This document shows, piece after piece, positions 24,167 to 32,811 of a stretch of DNA of 64,000 nucleotides. The notes under the pieces are model-generated. The model did no database searches and was not told where the DNA came from. It was given only the letters and a program-made list of their open reading frames with translations. The position numbers and the translations under genes were made by a program. The stretch is from Mycolicibacterium sp. P9-22. GTDB lineage: Bacteria; Actinomycetota; Actinomycetes; Mycobacteriales; Mycobacteriaceae. How positions within the stretch are numbered: position 1 is the stretch's first letter; the number at the start of each line of letters is the position of its first letter. Location of the stretch: assembly GCF_008329585.1 (NCBI RefSeq), contig NZ_NPKP01000002.1:248001-312000 (forward strand). The letters run 5' to 3'.

Positions 24167-25675
24167 ATGGCAATCGCGGAACAGCCCGCACGACTGACCA
24201 CCGACAAGGGCCTGCAGGCCGGCGCGCTCGGCCTGGTCGGCAACGTGGTGATCGGACTCGCCGCGGTGGCCCCCGCGTACAGCCTGGCCGCCACGCTGGG
24301 ATATGTGGTCCTCAACGTCGGAGACAAGGCCCCGGCGATGTTCGTGCTGGCTTTCATCCCAATGCTGCTGGTCGCCTTCGCCTACAAGGAGTTGTCGCAC
24401 GACACCCCGGACTGCGGGACGACGTTCACCTGGGGCACCAAGGCTTTCGGTCCCTGGATCGGCTGGATCGGCGGTTGGGGACTGGCGGTGTCGGCCATCA
24501 TCGTGCTGGCCAACGTCGCCGAGGTGGCGGCGATCTACCTCTTCAAGTTCCTCGGCCAGGACGCACTCGCCGAGAATCTGTTCGCCAAGGTGGCGCTGGG
24601 TTCGTTCTTCATCATCTCGATGACGTTGGTGAGCGCGCGCGGCGTCTCGGTGTCGGAGAGGATGCAGAACGTCCTGATCGCCATCCAGTTCGGTGTGTTG
24701 ATCATCGCCAGCATCTGGGCGTTGATCCGGGTGTTCCGCGGCACGGCCGGCGCCCAGGCCGTCAACCCGCAACTGTCCTGGCTCTGGCCCTCCGGGCTGG
24801 ACGTGTCGTCGATCGCGGCGGCGATCATTCTCTGCGTCTTCATCTACTGGGGTTGGGACGCCTGCCTGGCCGTCGGCGAGGAGACCAAGAACCCCGGCAA
24901 GACGCCCGGTATCGCCGCGGTCATCACCACCCTGATCCTGGTCTGTACCTATGTGCTGGTGGCCTACGCGGTGCAGTCGTTCTCCGGCTTCGGCGTGGTG
25001 GGAATCGGCCTCAACAACCCCAACAACACCGACGACGTGCTGACCGTGCTCGGCGGACCGGTGGGCGGGCCCATCCTGGCGTCGTTGCTGCTGCTCACCG
25101 TGTCGGTGTCGGCGTTGTCGTCCACCCAGACCACCATCCTGCCGACGGCCCGCGGCACCCTGTCGATGGCGGTGTACGAGGCGCTGCCCAAGCGCTTCGC
25201 CAGTGTGCACCCGAAGTACATGACGCCCGCCTTCGGCACCATCGTGATGGGCTGTATGGCGTTGTTCTTCTACCTCGTGCTCACGTTTCTGTCCGAGAAC
25301 GCGCTCGCCGACTCGGTGGCCTCACTGGGCCTGGCGGTTGCCTTCTACTACGGCATCACCGCCTTCGCGTGCGTCTGGTACTTCCGCCGGACCCTGTTCG
25401 CCTCGGCCCGAAACCTGTTCTTCCGCGGCATCTTCCCGCTACTGGGCGGCACCGCGATGGCGGTGGCCTTCGGGATCAGCGCCAAGGACATGATGGCGCC
25501 GGACTACGGCTACACCGCCTTCGGGCCCGTCGGCGGCGTGTTCGTGCTCGGCGTCGGCATGCTGGTGCTCGGCGTGCCGCTGATGCTGGCCTGTTTCGCC
25601 TTCGGCACCAAACGCTTCTTCCGCGGCGAGACACTCAACGCCGGTACCGAAGTCAAAGTCCCCGATGTGTACTGA
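24167..25675 (+). CDS. APC-family amino acid/amine permease
   Basis: A 502-residue permease with about 12 membrane helices of the amino acid-polyamine-organocation superfamily. The first helix has GLVGNVVIGLAAVAPAYSLAATLG, seen here in parts as the substrate-binding unwound region, and CGTTFTWGTKAFGPWIGW follows, typical of the family. The nearby aldehyde dehydrogenase, Lrp regulator and class III aminotransferase suggest uptake of a diamine, polyamine or GABA-like compound; this is inference. A universal stress protein gene follows 21 bases after the stop codon and is probably cotranscribed. Confidence 0.88.
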   Translation: MAIAEQPARLTTDKGLQAGALGLVGNVVIGLAAVAPAYSLAATLGYVVLNVGDKAPAMFVLAFIPMLLVAFAYKELSHDTPDCGTTFTWGTKAFGPWIGWIGGWGLAVSAIIVLANVAEVAAIYLFKFLGQDALAENLFAKVALGSFFIISMTLVSARGVSVSERMQNVLIAIQFGVLIIASIWALIRVFRGTAGAQAVNPQLSWLWPSGLDVSSIAAAIILCVFIYWGWDACLAVGEETKNPGKTPGIAAVITTLILVCTYVLVAYAVQSFSGFGVVGIGLNNPNNTDDVLTVLGGPVGGPILASLLLLTVSVSALSSTQTTILPTARGTLSMAVYEALPKRFASVHPKYMTPAFGTIVMGCMALFFYLVLTFLSENALADSVASLGLAVAFYYGITAFACVWYFRRTLFASARNLFFRGIFPLLGGTAMAVAFGISAKDMMAPDYGYTAFGPVGGVFVLGVGMLVLGVPLMLACFAFGTKRFFRGETLNAGTEVKVPDVY

Positions 25676-25696
25676 AACGAAAGAACAGGCAGCACA

Positions 25697-26560
25697 ATGC
25701 ATCTGACTGTGGGATACCTGGCGACACCGACCGGCGACGACGGTGTCGCACTGGCGGGCGCGCTGGCGTCCACCTTCGACGCGGACGTGGACGTCGTGCT
25801 GGTGGTCCGCGAGGAACTGCCCGACGGACATCCAGGGCGCGCCCAGTACCAGGAACTGCTCATCGAGCGGGGCGAGCAGTGGATCGCCAAGGCGGTGTCC
25901 ACCTTGACCGGCACCGCCAAGTCGGTGAGTGCGAATGTCCTGGTGGGGGAATCGTTTGCCGAGACATTGCTGCAGTTCGCCGAGGCGCATGAATCCGACC
26001 TCATCGTGGTCGGCGGCGCCCGCGACGGTTTCTTCGGCGGGCATGTCATCGGGCCGGTTTCGAGTGCGCTGCTGCACAGTTCGACGATCCCCATCGCGTT
26101 GGCGCCGCGTGGTTACGCCGATGACGCACCCGACCGCATCGAGGCAATCACCGCCGCGGTCCCCAGCAGGCCCGGCGACGACAATCCTCTACCCTTTGCC
26201 ATCACGCTGGCCAGCGCGGCCGGCCTGCCGATCCGGATGGTGTCGCTGGTGTCGGCCGAGAACCTGGCCGAGGCCGAGGATCTCAAGGACCTGCGGGCGA
26301 TGCAGATCAGCGCCGCCCGGGAGAACTTGTCCGTGGCCGCCCGCGCCCTGCCCGAGTCACCCGATATCGAATCGCTGGTGGCCGAGGGCATGACGCTGGA
26401 GTCCGCGCTCAAGAAGCTCAACTGGGACGACACCGATGTACTGGTCGTCGGGTCCAGCCGGTTCGCCGCACCCAAACGCATCTTCCTGGGCTCCACGGCG
26501 TCACGCATCCTGGCCGGCACCGATGCGCCGGTGATCGTGATTCCCCGCGGCGCGGAGTAG
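25697..26560 (+). CDS. Tandem universal stress protein
   Basis: A 287-residue protein with two Usp domains (about 1-137 and 147-287). The second ends with VLVVGSSRFAAPKRIFLGSTASRILAGTDAPVIVIPRG, which includes the ATP-binding G-x2-G-x9-G-S/T type loop; the first has the parallel segment VVGGARDGFFGGHVIGPVSSALLHSS. Such proteins bind ATP or cAMP in mycobacteria. Its position directly behind a permease gene is common in actinobacteria, where Usp proteins are thought to modulate transporters. It converges with the aldehyde dehydrogenase gene, 4 bases between stop codons. Confidence 0.85.
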   Translation: MHLTVGYLATPTGDDGVALAGALASTFDADVDVVLVVREELPDGHPGRAQYQELLIERGEQWIAKAVSTLTGTAKSVSANVLVGESFAETLLQFAEAHESDLIVVGGARDGFFGGHVIGPVSSALLHSSTIPIALAPRGYADDAPDRIEAITAAVPSRPGDDNPLPFAITLASAAGLPIRMVSLVSAENLAEAEDLKDLRAMQISAARENLSVAARALPESPDIESLVAEGMTLESALKKLNWDDTDVLVVGSSRFAAPKRIFLGSTASRILAGTDAPVIVIPRGAE

Positions 26561-26564
26561 CCCG

Positions 26565-28049
26565 CTAGCGCTTAGCGAAAATAGTCCGGTGCCAGTCCTT
26601 TTCGGCCGTGCCGGTGATATCGCTCATCACGTGCTTGATGGTGAGGTACTCCTCGAAGGAGTAGTCGCTCATGTCCTTGCCGAAACCGGACGCCCCGACA
26701 CCGCCGTGCGGCATCTCGGAGATGATCGGGATGTGGTCGTTGATCCACACGCAACCGGCGCTGATCTCGCGGGAGGCGCGCTGCGCCCGGTAGACATCGC
26801 GGGTCCACGCCGAGGCGGCCAGGCCGTAGACGGTGTCGTTGGCTTGGCGCAGCGCGTCGTCATCGTCGGTGAACGGGCGCACCGTGAGCACCGGGCCGAA
26901 TACCTCGTCGCGGTAGATCTCGGAATCCTCGGCCACATCGGCGACCAGCGTGGGCCGGTAGAACGCGCCGGGCAGGTCCGGACAGACACCACCGGTCACG
27001 ACCCGCCCGCCCTGATCGGGAGCGCGGGACACCATGGCCGCCACCTTGTCCCGGTGCGCGAACGAGATCAGCGGTCCCAGGTCGGTGTCGGGATCATGGG
27101 GATCGCCGACGACGATCTTGCTCATCACCTCGCCGACCCCGGCGACGAAATCGTCGTACAGATCGCGTGACACGATGGCCCGGGTCGCCGCCGTGCAGTC
27201 CTGCCCGGAGTTGATCAGCGCACCGGCGACGGCGCCCTGAATGGCGGCGTCCAGGTCGGCATCGTCGAACACCACGAAGGGCGCCTTGCCGCCGAGCTCG
27301 AGTTGGGTGCGGTGGCCGTGCACCGCGGCCGCGGCCATCACCTTGCGGCCCACCCCGGTCGATCCGGTGAAGGTGACGACGTCGACATCGCGATGTCCGG
27401 CCAGCGCGGTGCCCACATCGGCACCGGGCCCGGTCACCACGTTGAGCACACCGTCGGGCAGCCCGGCCGCCTTGGCCACCCGGGCCAGGGTCAGGGTGGT
27501 CAGCGGGGTGATCTCGGCCGGTTTGATGACCACGGCGCACCCGGCGGCCAGCGCCGGGATGACCTTCCACACCGCCATCTGCAGGGGGTAGTTCCACGGT
27601 GTGATGGTCGCGACGACACCGACCGCCTCGCGCCGGATGCTGGAGGTGTGGTCACCCGAGTACTCGGCGGTGGCCTTTCCTTCCAGATGTCGTGCCGCAC
27701 CGGCGAAGAACGAGACGTTGTCGATGCTGCCCGGCACGTCGAACTCGGTGGCCAGCCGTACCGGCTTGCCGCACTGGGCCACCTCTTCGGCGATGAAGGT
27801 GTCGGCCTCGGCTTCCATCAGCTCGGCCAGCTTGAACAACACGCCGGCGCGGTCGACCGGTGTCGCGCCGGCCCATCCCGGCTGGGCCGCACGTGCGGCG
27901 GCGACGGCGGCATCGACATCGGCGGGGGTGGCCAGCGCGTAGGTCGCGGCCACCGCACCGGTGGCGGGATTGATGACCTCGAAGGGCGCACCACTGCACT
28001 GCGCCACCGCTCCGTTGATCCAACTGCCCGGGATTTGCGTTGCACTCAC
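26565..28049 (-). CDS. Aldehyde dehydrogenase, gamma-aminobutyraldehyde type
   Basis: An NAD(P)-dependent aldehyde dehydrogenase of about 494 residues. The catalytic Cys is C285 in NSGQDCTAATR, the general base Glu lies in LELGGKAPFVVFDDADLD, and the NAD loop FTGSTGVGRKV and ITPWNYPLQM are present. Tyr/Trp features and the neighbouring aminotransferase point to gamma-aminobutyraldehyde or a related aminoaldehyde from putrescine breakdown, but exact specificity is inferred. GTG at 28049 begins VSATQIPGSW as in homologues; a further start at 28088 lacks support. It is divergent from an Lrp regulator with a 100-bp gap. Confidence 0.87.
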   Translation of the reverse strand: MSATQIPGSWINGAVAQCSGAPFEVINPATGAVAATYALATPADVDAAVAAARAAQPGWAGATPVDRAGVLFKLAELMEAEADTFIAEEVAQCGKPVRLATEFDVPGSIDNVSFFAGAARHLEGKATAEYSGDHTSSIRREAVGVVATITPWNYPLQMAVWKVIPALAAGCAVVIKPAEITPLTTLTLARVAKAAGLPDGVLNVVTGPGADVGTALAGHRDVDVVTFTGSTGVGRKVMAAAAVHGHRTQLELGGKAPFVVFDDADLDAAIQGAVAGALINSGQDCTAATRAIVSRDLYDDFVAGVGEVMSKIVVGDPHDPDTDLGPLISFAHRDKVAAMVSRAPDQGGRVVTGGVCPDLPGAFYRPTLVADVAEDSEIYRDEVFGPVLTVRPFTDDDDALRQANDTVYGLAASAWTRDVYRAQRASREISAGCVWINDHIPIISEMPHGGVGASGFGKDMSDYSFEEYLTIKHVMSDITGTAEKDWHRTIFAKR

Positions 28050-28149
28050 AGAGCTCAAGCCTACGCATTCCGGCAATCTGTGGCACATCGAACGGCTGAT
28101 TTCATGGAATTAGTTGCTTGTGACGACGGATTCCGTGCACAATCGTGAC

Positions 28150-28671
28150 ATGTCGAACCCGGATTCCCAGCCCGGCGCGTCCGCCGTGTCACTGCGAATC
28201 AACCATTCCCGCCCCGGCGCCGCTTTCCAGCTGGACGAGCTCTCGAAGGCGATCATCGAGAAGCTGCAGCAGGACGGCAGACGGTCCTACGCCGGCATCG
28301 GCAAGGCCGTCGGCCTGTCCGAGGCCGCCGTGCGCCAACGGGTGCAGCGGATGGTCGATGCCGGTGTCATGCAGATCGTGGCCGTCACCGACCCCATGCA
28401 GCTCGGTTTCGCCCGGCAGGCCATGATCGGGATCCGCTGCACCGGTGACACCACCAAGGTCGCAGAGAAGCTGGCCGCACTCGAGGCCGTCGACTATGTG
28501 GTGCTCACCGCGGGAACGTTCGACGCCATCGTCGAGGTCGTCTGCGAGGACGACGGTGACCTGCTCGACCTGCTCAACACCAAAATCCGAGCCGTCCCAG
28601 GAGTGATAGCCACCGAAACGTTGGTTTACCTGAAACTAGTCAAACAGCAATACAACTGGGGCACGAGATGA
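28150..28671 (+). CDS. Lrp/AsnC-family transcriptional regulator
   Basis: A 173-residue Lrp-type regulator with an N-terminal winged helix (LDELSKAIIEKLQQDGRRSY then IGKAVGLSEAAVRQRVQRM) and a C-terminal RAM ligand-binding domain (about 95-170, with GDTTKVAEKLAALEAVDYVVLTAG). The first ~35 residues are a polar extension. It is divergent from the aldehyde dehydrogenase and overlaps the aminotransferase ATG (ATGA), so it probably senses a substrate or product of this amine pathway. The ATG at 28150 is chosen over GTG/TTG codons upstream because none has homology. Confidence 0.87.
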   Translation: MSNPDSQPGASAVSLRINHSRPGAAFQLDELSKAIIEKLQQDGRRSYAGIGKAVGLSEAAVRQRVQRMVDAGVMQIVAVTDPMQLGFARQAMIGIRCTGDTTKVAEKLAALEAVDYVVLTAGTFDAIVEVVCEDDGDLLDLLNTKIRAVPGVIATETLVYLKLVKQQYNWGTR

Positions 28672-30053
28672 CAATTACCGAAACAAATGCAAGCGCGACA
28701 AGCGATCTGGCCGCCAAGGCAAACCGGCACCTGTGGGGACACTTCGCCCGTCACGGCGACGGCATCACTCCGCCGATCATCACCCGCGGCGAGGGCACCC
28801 GGATATTCGACGACAAGGGCAACAGCTACATCGACGGGCTGAGTGGCCTGTTCGTGGTCCAGGTCGGCCACGGCCGCGAGGAACTCGCCGCCGCGGCTGC
28901 CAAGCAGGCCGAGCAGTTGGCGTTCTTCCCACTGTGGTCCTACGCCACCCCGTCGGCGATCGAATTGGCCGAGCGTGTAGCCAATTACGCGCCGGGCGAC
29001 CTGAACCGGGTGTTCTTCACCACCGGTGGCGGCGAGGCCGTGGAGAGCGCCTGGAAGCTGGCCAAGCAGTTCTTCAAGCTGACCGGTAAGCCGGGCAAGT
29101 ACAAGGTGATATCGCGGTCCATCGCCTATCACGGCACGCCGCAGGGGGCGCTGGCCATCACCGGCATACCGGCGTTCAAGGCGCCGTTCGATCCGCCGAC
29201 CCCCGGCGGTTTCCGGGTGCCGAACACCAACTTCTACCGCGCTCCCGAGCAGTTCAGCACCGATCCCAAGGCGTGGGGCCGCTACTGCGCCGACCGGATC
29301 GCCGAGGCCATCGAGTTCGAGGGCCCCGACACCGTCGCCGCGGTCTTCCTGGAGCCCGTGCAGAACGCCGGCGGTTGCTTCCCGCCGCCGCCGGGATACT
29401 TCGAGCGGGTCCGTGAGATCTGCGACGAGTACGACGTACTGCTGGTCTCCGACGAGGTGATTTGCGCCTACGGCCGGATCGGCTCCATGTTCGCCTGCGA
29501 CGATTTCGGATATGTCCCCGACATCATCACCAGCGCAAAGGGTTTGACCTCGGGCTACTCCCCGCTCGGTGCGATGGTCGCCAGCGACCGGCTGTTCGAA
29601 CCGTTCAACGACGGGCAGACCGTGTTCGGCCATGGTTACACCTTCGGCGGGCACCCCGTTTCCGCGGCTGTCGCGCTGGCCAACCTGGACATCTTCGAAC
29701 GCGAGGGCATCAACGCCCACGTCAAGGAGAGCGCCCCGGCCTTCCGTGCGACCCTGGAGAAGCTCTACGACCTGCCGATCGTCGGCGACGTTCGCGGTGA
29801 GGGCTTCTTCTACGGCATCGAACTGGTCAAGGACAAGGCGACCAAGGAGACCTTCGACGACGAGGAATCCGAGCGGCTGCTGCGCGGCTTCCTGACCCCC
29901 GCGCTCTGGGAGGCCGGCCTGTACTGCCGCGCCGACGACCGCGGCGACCCGGTGGTCCAGCTCGCGCCGCCGCTGATCAGCGGTCAGAAGGAGTTCGACG
30001 CGATCTACGACATCCTGCACAGCGTGCTGAGCGAAGCCTCTCGCCGGATGTAG
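28668..30053 (+). CDS. Class III (omega) aminotransferase, Rv3329-like
   Basis: A PLP-dependent omega-aminotransferase of 461 residues, of the putrescine/omega-amino acid-pyruvate type. The Schiff-base Lys is K291 in TSAKGLTSGYSPLGAM; the PLP-phosphate segment TTGGGEAVESAWKLA and the DEVICAYGRIG motif with the ring-binding Asp are clear. The ATG overlaps the lrp stop codon. With the permease and the aldehyde dehydrogenase it could take putrescine or another amine through an aminoaldehyde to an amino acid. M. tuberculosis keeps Rv3329 but, as far as I recall, not the whole set. Confidence 0.9.
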   Translation: MTITETNASATSDLAAKANRHLWGHFARHGDGITPPIITRGEGTRIFDDKGNSYIDGLSGLFVVQVGHGREELAAAAAKQAEQLAFFPLWSYATPSAIELAERVANYAPGDLNRVFFTTGGGEAVESAWKLAKQFFKLTGKPGKYKVISRSIAYHGTPQGALAITGIPAFKAPFDPPTPGGFRVPNTNFYRAPEQFSTDPKAWGRYCADRIAEAIEFEGPDTVAAVFLEPVQNAGGCFPPPPGYFERVREICDEYDVLLVSDEVICAYGRIGSMFACDDFGYVPDIITSAKGLTSGYSPLGAMVASDRLFEPFNDGQTVFGHGYTFGGHPVSAAVALANLDIFEREGINAHVKESAPAFRATLEKLYDLPIVGDVRGEGFFYGIELVKDKATKETFDDEESERLLRGFLTPALWEAGLYCRADDRGDPVVQLAPPLISGQKEFDAIYDILHSVLSEASRRM

Positions 30054-30074
30054 CGGGGGCGTTATCGTCGGCTC

Positions 30075-31076
30075 GTGCCGACGAAACCGCGCAAGCCGCC
30101 GATCGACCCCGTCCGCTGGACGCCGCCGCCCGTCGACGCTCTCCCCGACCTGCCCGACCGACCGATCATGATCGTTCCGGTGGGCGGCATGGGACCCGAG
30201 GATGTCGTCGCGGATGCCGACGGTGAGCTCTGGACCGGGCTGGTCGACGGACGGATCGTGCGGATCTCACCCGATGGCAGCGAGCGGTCGGTCGTCGCCG
30301 ACACCGGCGGCCGACCGCTCGGGCTGCACGTGGCCCGCGACGGCCGGGTGCTGATCTGCGACTGCGACAAAGGCCTGCTCGCCCTCGATCCGAGCACCGG
30401 AACGCTGAGTACCCTGGCCGCGTCGACCGATGGCCGCAAGCTGGGCTTCTGTTCGAACGTCACCGAGACATCGGACGGCACAATCTATTTCACCGAGTCG
30501 ACCAGCGCCGACTTCGGCTTCGAACACTTCCTCGGCCCGTTCCTGGAGGCTCGCGGCAACGGGAGCCTGTTGCGCCTCGACCCCGACGGCACGGTCACCA
30601 CTCTCGTGTCGGGCTTGTACTTCACCAACGGCGTCACGGTGACCGCTGACGGGTCGGCACTGGTGTTCGCCGAGACGATGGGGCGCAGGCTTTCCAAGTA
30701 CTGGCTCACAGGACCGGACGCCGGAGCGGTGACGCCGCTGGCGGTGCACCTGCCCGGCATGCCGGACAACATCTCGACGGGTGCGGACGGCCGCATCTGG
30801 ACCGCGATGGTGACCCCGGTGAACGCCGCCGCCGAGGGTCTGATGCCGCGCGCACCGTGGCTACGCAAGGCGATCTGGCGTCTCCCGGCCCGTCTGCAGC
30901 CCAAGATCGCCCCCGAGATCTGGGTGATCGGGTTCGACCCCGACAGCGGCACGGTTGTCGATGGCATCCGCAGCACACACCCTGATTTCGGTGCTGTCAC
31001 CGGCGTCGTCGAGTCCGGCGGACGGTTGTGGATGTCGACGATCGAGTTTCCCGCCCTGGCGTACTACGAGCTGTGA
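30075..31076 (+). CDS. SMP-30/strictosidine synthase-like beta-propeller protein
   Basis: A 333-residue six-bladed propeller protein of the SMP-30/gluconolactonase/strictosidine synthase-like group. Repeating blade strands are seen as VADADGELWTGLVDGRI, VARDGRVLICDCDKGL, VTETSDGTIYFTESTS, VTADGSALVFAET, STGADGRIWTAMV and VESGGRLWMSTI. Such proteins are calcium-dependent lactonases or esterases; the substrate is unknown. No signal peptide is visible. The GTG at 30075 is 21 bases after the aminotransferase stop, so it may be in that operon. Its last 80 bases overlap the convergent MarR gene. Confidence 0.8.
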   Translation: MPTKPRKPPIDPVRWTPPPVDALPDLPDRPIMIVPVGGMGPEDVVADADGELWTGLVDGRIVRISPDGSERSVVADTGGRPLGLHVARDGRVLICDCDKGLLALDPSTGTLSTLAASTDGRKLGFCSNVTETSDGTIYFTESTSADFGFEHFLGPFLEARGNGSLLRLDPDGTVTTLVSGLYFTNGVTVTADGSALVFAETMGRRLSKYWLTGPDAGAVTPLAVHLPGMPDNISTGADGRIWTAMVTPVNAAAEGLMPRAPWLRKAIWRLPARLQPKIAPEIWVIGFDPDSGTVVDGIRSTHPDFGAVTGVVESGGRLWMSTIEFPALAYYEL

Positions 31077-31581
31077 CGGGAGCTGCCATCGGTCCGGCGT
31101 CTGAGCCCTCGTTGAGTCGACTGGCGCTGTCCCCCAACGCGATCATCCGGTCCCGGGTCAGGGAATCGAGGTAGTACTGCCGCACGAGTTCGGCATAGGT
31201 TCCCAACGCGAGCCGCAGGCGATCCTCTCCCTTCCGGGTGATCCCGACGACGACAATTCGCCTGTCCGTGCGGCTACGGACCCGGCCCACCAGTTCCCGA
31301 TTTTCCAGTCGGGTCACCAACCAGGTGACCAGGCTGGGTGAGACCCTCAAAGTTCCTGCCAGAGCTCCCATTCGAACAAGACGGCTCGGGTCGGTGCTGA
31401 GCTGTTGAAGTATCTGCACGTCACGAATCGCGAGGTTGTGCTCGGCGGTGAGGGCGGAGTTGATTTCTCGGTAGAGCAGACTGGCCGAGTCCGCGAAGCA
31501 CTTCCAGCTCCACTGCTCCTCACCGCTCATGTCCAGGAGTCCTCGAGCCAGGACTTGCTCTCCGGTAACCGTTGCCGACAT
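30997..31581 (-). CDS. MarR-family regulator with overlapping C-terminal tail
   Basis: A 194-residue MarR-type regulator: dimerisation helices, then AEHNLAIRDVQILQQL, the recognition region MGALAGTLRVSPSLVTWLVTRLENRELVGR and the wing SRTDRRIVVVGIT. The last ~26 residues (Arg/Ser/Thr-rich) are encoded antisense to the 3' end of the propeller gene and look unlike a MarR domain, so the original stop codon may have been lost. The ATG at 31581 begins MSATVTGEQ; upstream codons are weaker. It is divergent from an AraC regulator across 134 bp with a perfect inverted repeat. Confidence 0.8.
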   Translation of the reverse strand: MSATVTGEQVLARGLLDMSGEEQWSWKCFADSASLLYREINSALTAEHNLAIRDVQILQQLSTDPSRLVRMGALAGTLRVSPSLVTWLVTRLENRELVGRVRSRTDRRIVVVGITRKGEDRLRLALGTYAELVRQYYLDSLTRDRMIALGDSASRLNEGSDAGPMAAPVTARSTPGRETRSSTSTTVRRTRRRR

Positions 31582-31683
31582 CACCGCACCTCCCTCGCCG
31601 ACCGAAACACCTCTTGCGCGGTGTGTTGGGTCACCGCTTCTAGCGATCACAGCTGAGCCGGAGAAAACCGTCTATGCACATTG

Positions 31684-31701
31684 GGACACCGTCTGGTGTC
31701 C
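31684..31701. promoter_or_regulatory. Perfect inverted repeat GGACACC-N4-GGTGTCC
   Basis: GGACACC (31684-31690) and GGTGTCC (31695-31701) are separated by GTCT, 14 bases before the AraC-type gene's ATG at 31716. Position and symmetry suit an operator for the AraC or the divergent MarR regulator. Its presence also argues against the upstream ATG at 31674, which would place it in coding sequence. Confidence 0.5.
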
Positions 31702-31715
31702 TACACTCACGATCC

Positions 31716-32651
31716 ATGCAGGTGCCGTTCGCTCGGACGCAGATCGACCGGCTCGAGGATCTGTGCGACGCGGTCGACAAGGCGGGACTCAGCGCCTTCC
31801 AGCTGTCGCGCCAAGTTCCCAGCGGCAGTCTGGTGCACGCCGCCCACGACGGCATCACGCTGAGTTCCGGCCAGCACGAAGGGCGGATACAGCTGCGCGG
31901 TCCGCTGTCCGATGAGGCGATCTCGGTCTGTGTCGGACTACGGATACCCAGGAGCCGACTCCTGCTGCGCGACATCGATACCGGGATCGTGTGCCTGCTT
32001 CGCCCGGGCGACGAGCAAGAGGCGTTTCACGATCTGGACACCCGCTACGCCGTCATCACCCTCAGCGAGGAGGCATTGGAGTGCGAGGCCGAGCGCCTCG
32101 GCTTGCCGTTCTCCCGCAATGCTTTTCGGCGCACACGCGTTCACCCGGAGCCGATGGTGCCCGCGCACCTCACGATGATCTCCGACACCTTGGCCCGCCT
32201 GCACCGCGCCGACGGCCAGTCCCGACTCTCCTCCGATTCGTTCGCCGACATCGTCGCAGCCCTCATAGGCCATTTCGCGCGGCGTTCCGAATCCCTGAGC
32301 CTGCGGCCGCTACGGCAACGCGAGAAAATCGTCGAGTCCACCCGTGCCCACATCGACCAGAATTTGAATCAACACCTCAACATCGAGGATCTCGCACGCT
32401 GCGCGGGCGTCTCCCGCCGCACCCTCACAAGGTCTTTCGAGGAAGCCCTCGGCGAGTCACCGGGGTCCTACATCGCCCGGATGCGGCTACACCGCATCCG
32501 GGCCAACCTGCTCGCCGGCGACCCGCGCAGCTCAACGATCGCCGAGGTGTCCAACCAATGGGGAATCGGCGAACTGGGCCGCATGTCGGCCAGATACCGC
32601 GCCCTGTTCGGCGAACTGCCGTCGCAGACCCGGGCGCGCGCGGCCCGCTGA
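31716..32651 (+). CDS. AraC-family transcriptional regulator
   Basis: A 311-residue AraC/XylS regulator with two C-terminal helix-turn-helix motifs (about 205-305): LNIEDLARCAGVSRRTLTRSFEEALGESP and then TIAEVSNQWGIGELGRMSARYRALFGELPS. The N-terminal ~190 residues are an AraC-binding-domain-like effector part. The ATG at 31716 is chosen because a perfect inverted repeat lies just upstream; an ATG at 31674 would add 14 residues. The gene is divergent from a MarR regulator; the target genes are not obvious. Confidence 0.83.
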   Translation: MQVPFARTQIDRLEDLCDAVDKAGLSAFQLSRQVPSGSLVHAAHDGITLSSGQHEGRIQLRGPLSDEAISVCVGLRIPRSRLLLRDIDTGIVCLLRPGDEQEAFHDLDTRYAVITLSEEALECEAERLGLPFSRNAFRRTRVHPEPMVPAHLTMISDTLARLHRADGQSRLSSDSFADIVAALIGHFARRSESLSLRPLRQREKIVESTRAHIDQNLNQHLNIEDLARCAGVSRRTLTRSFEEALGESPGSYIARMRLHRIRANLLAGDPRSSTIAEVSNQWGIGELGRMSARYRALFGELPSQTRARAAR

Positions 32652-32811
32652 TCGCCTCGCCGCGGGCAGCGGACCGCGGCAGCGTGAGCTTTGTCGAGAT
32701 CGACACGTGTTCTCAGGTGCCCGTTTCCTTGCGCCCGTTTTCACATCAGTCACACACGTCACAGCGTGGCGGCCCAGAAATCCGTCCTGAATCTCCTAGT
32801 CTGCACACACG

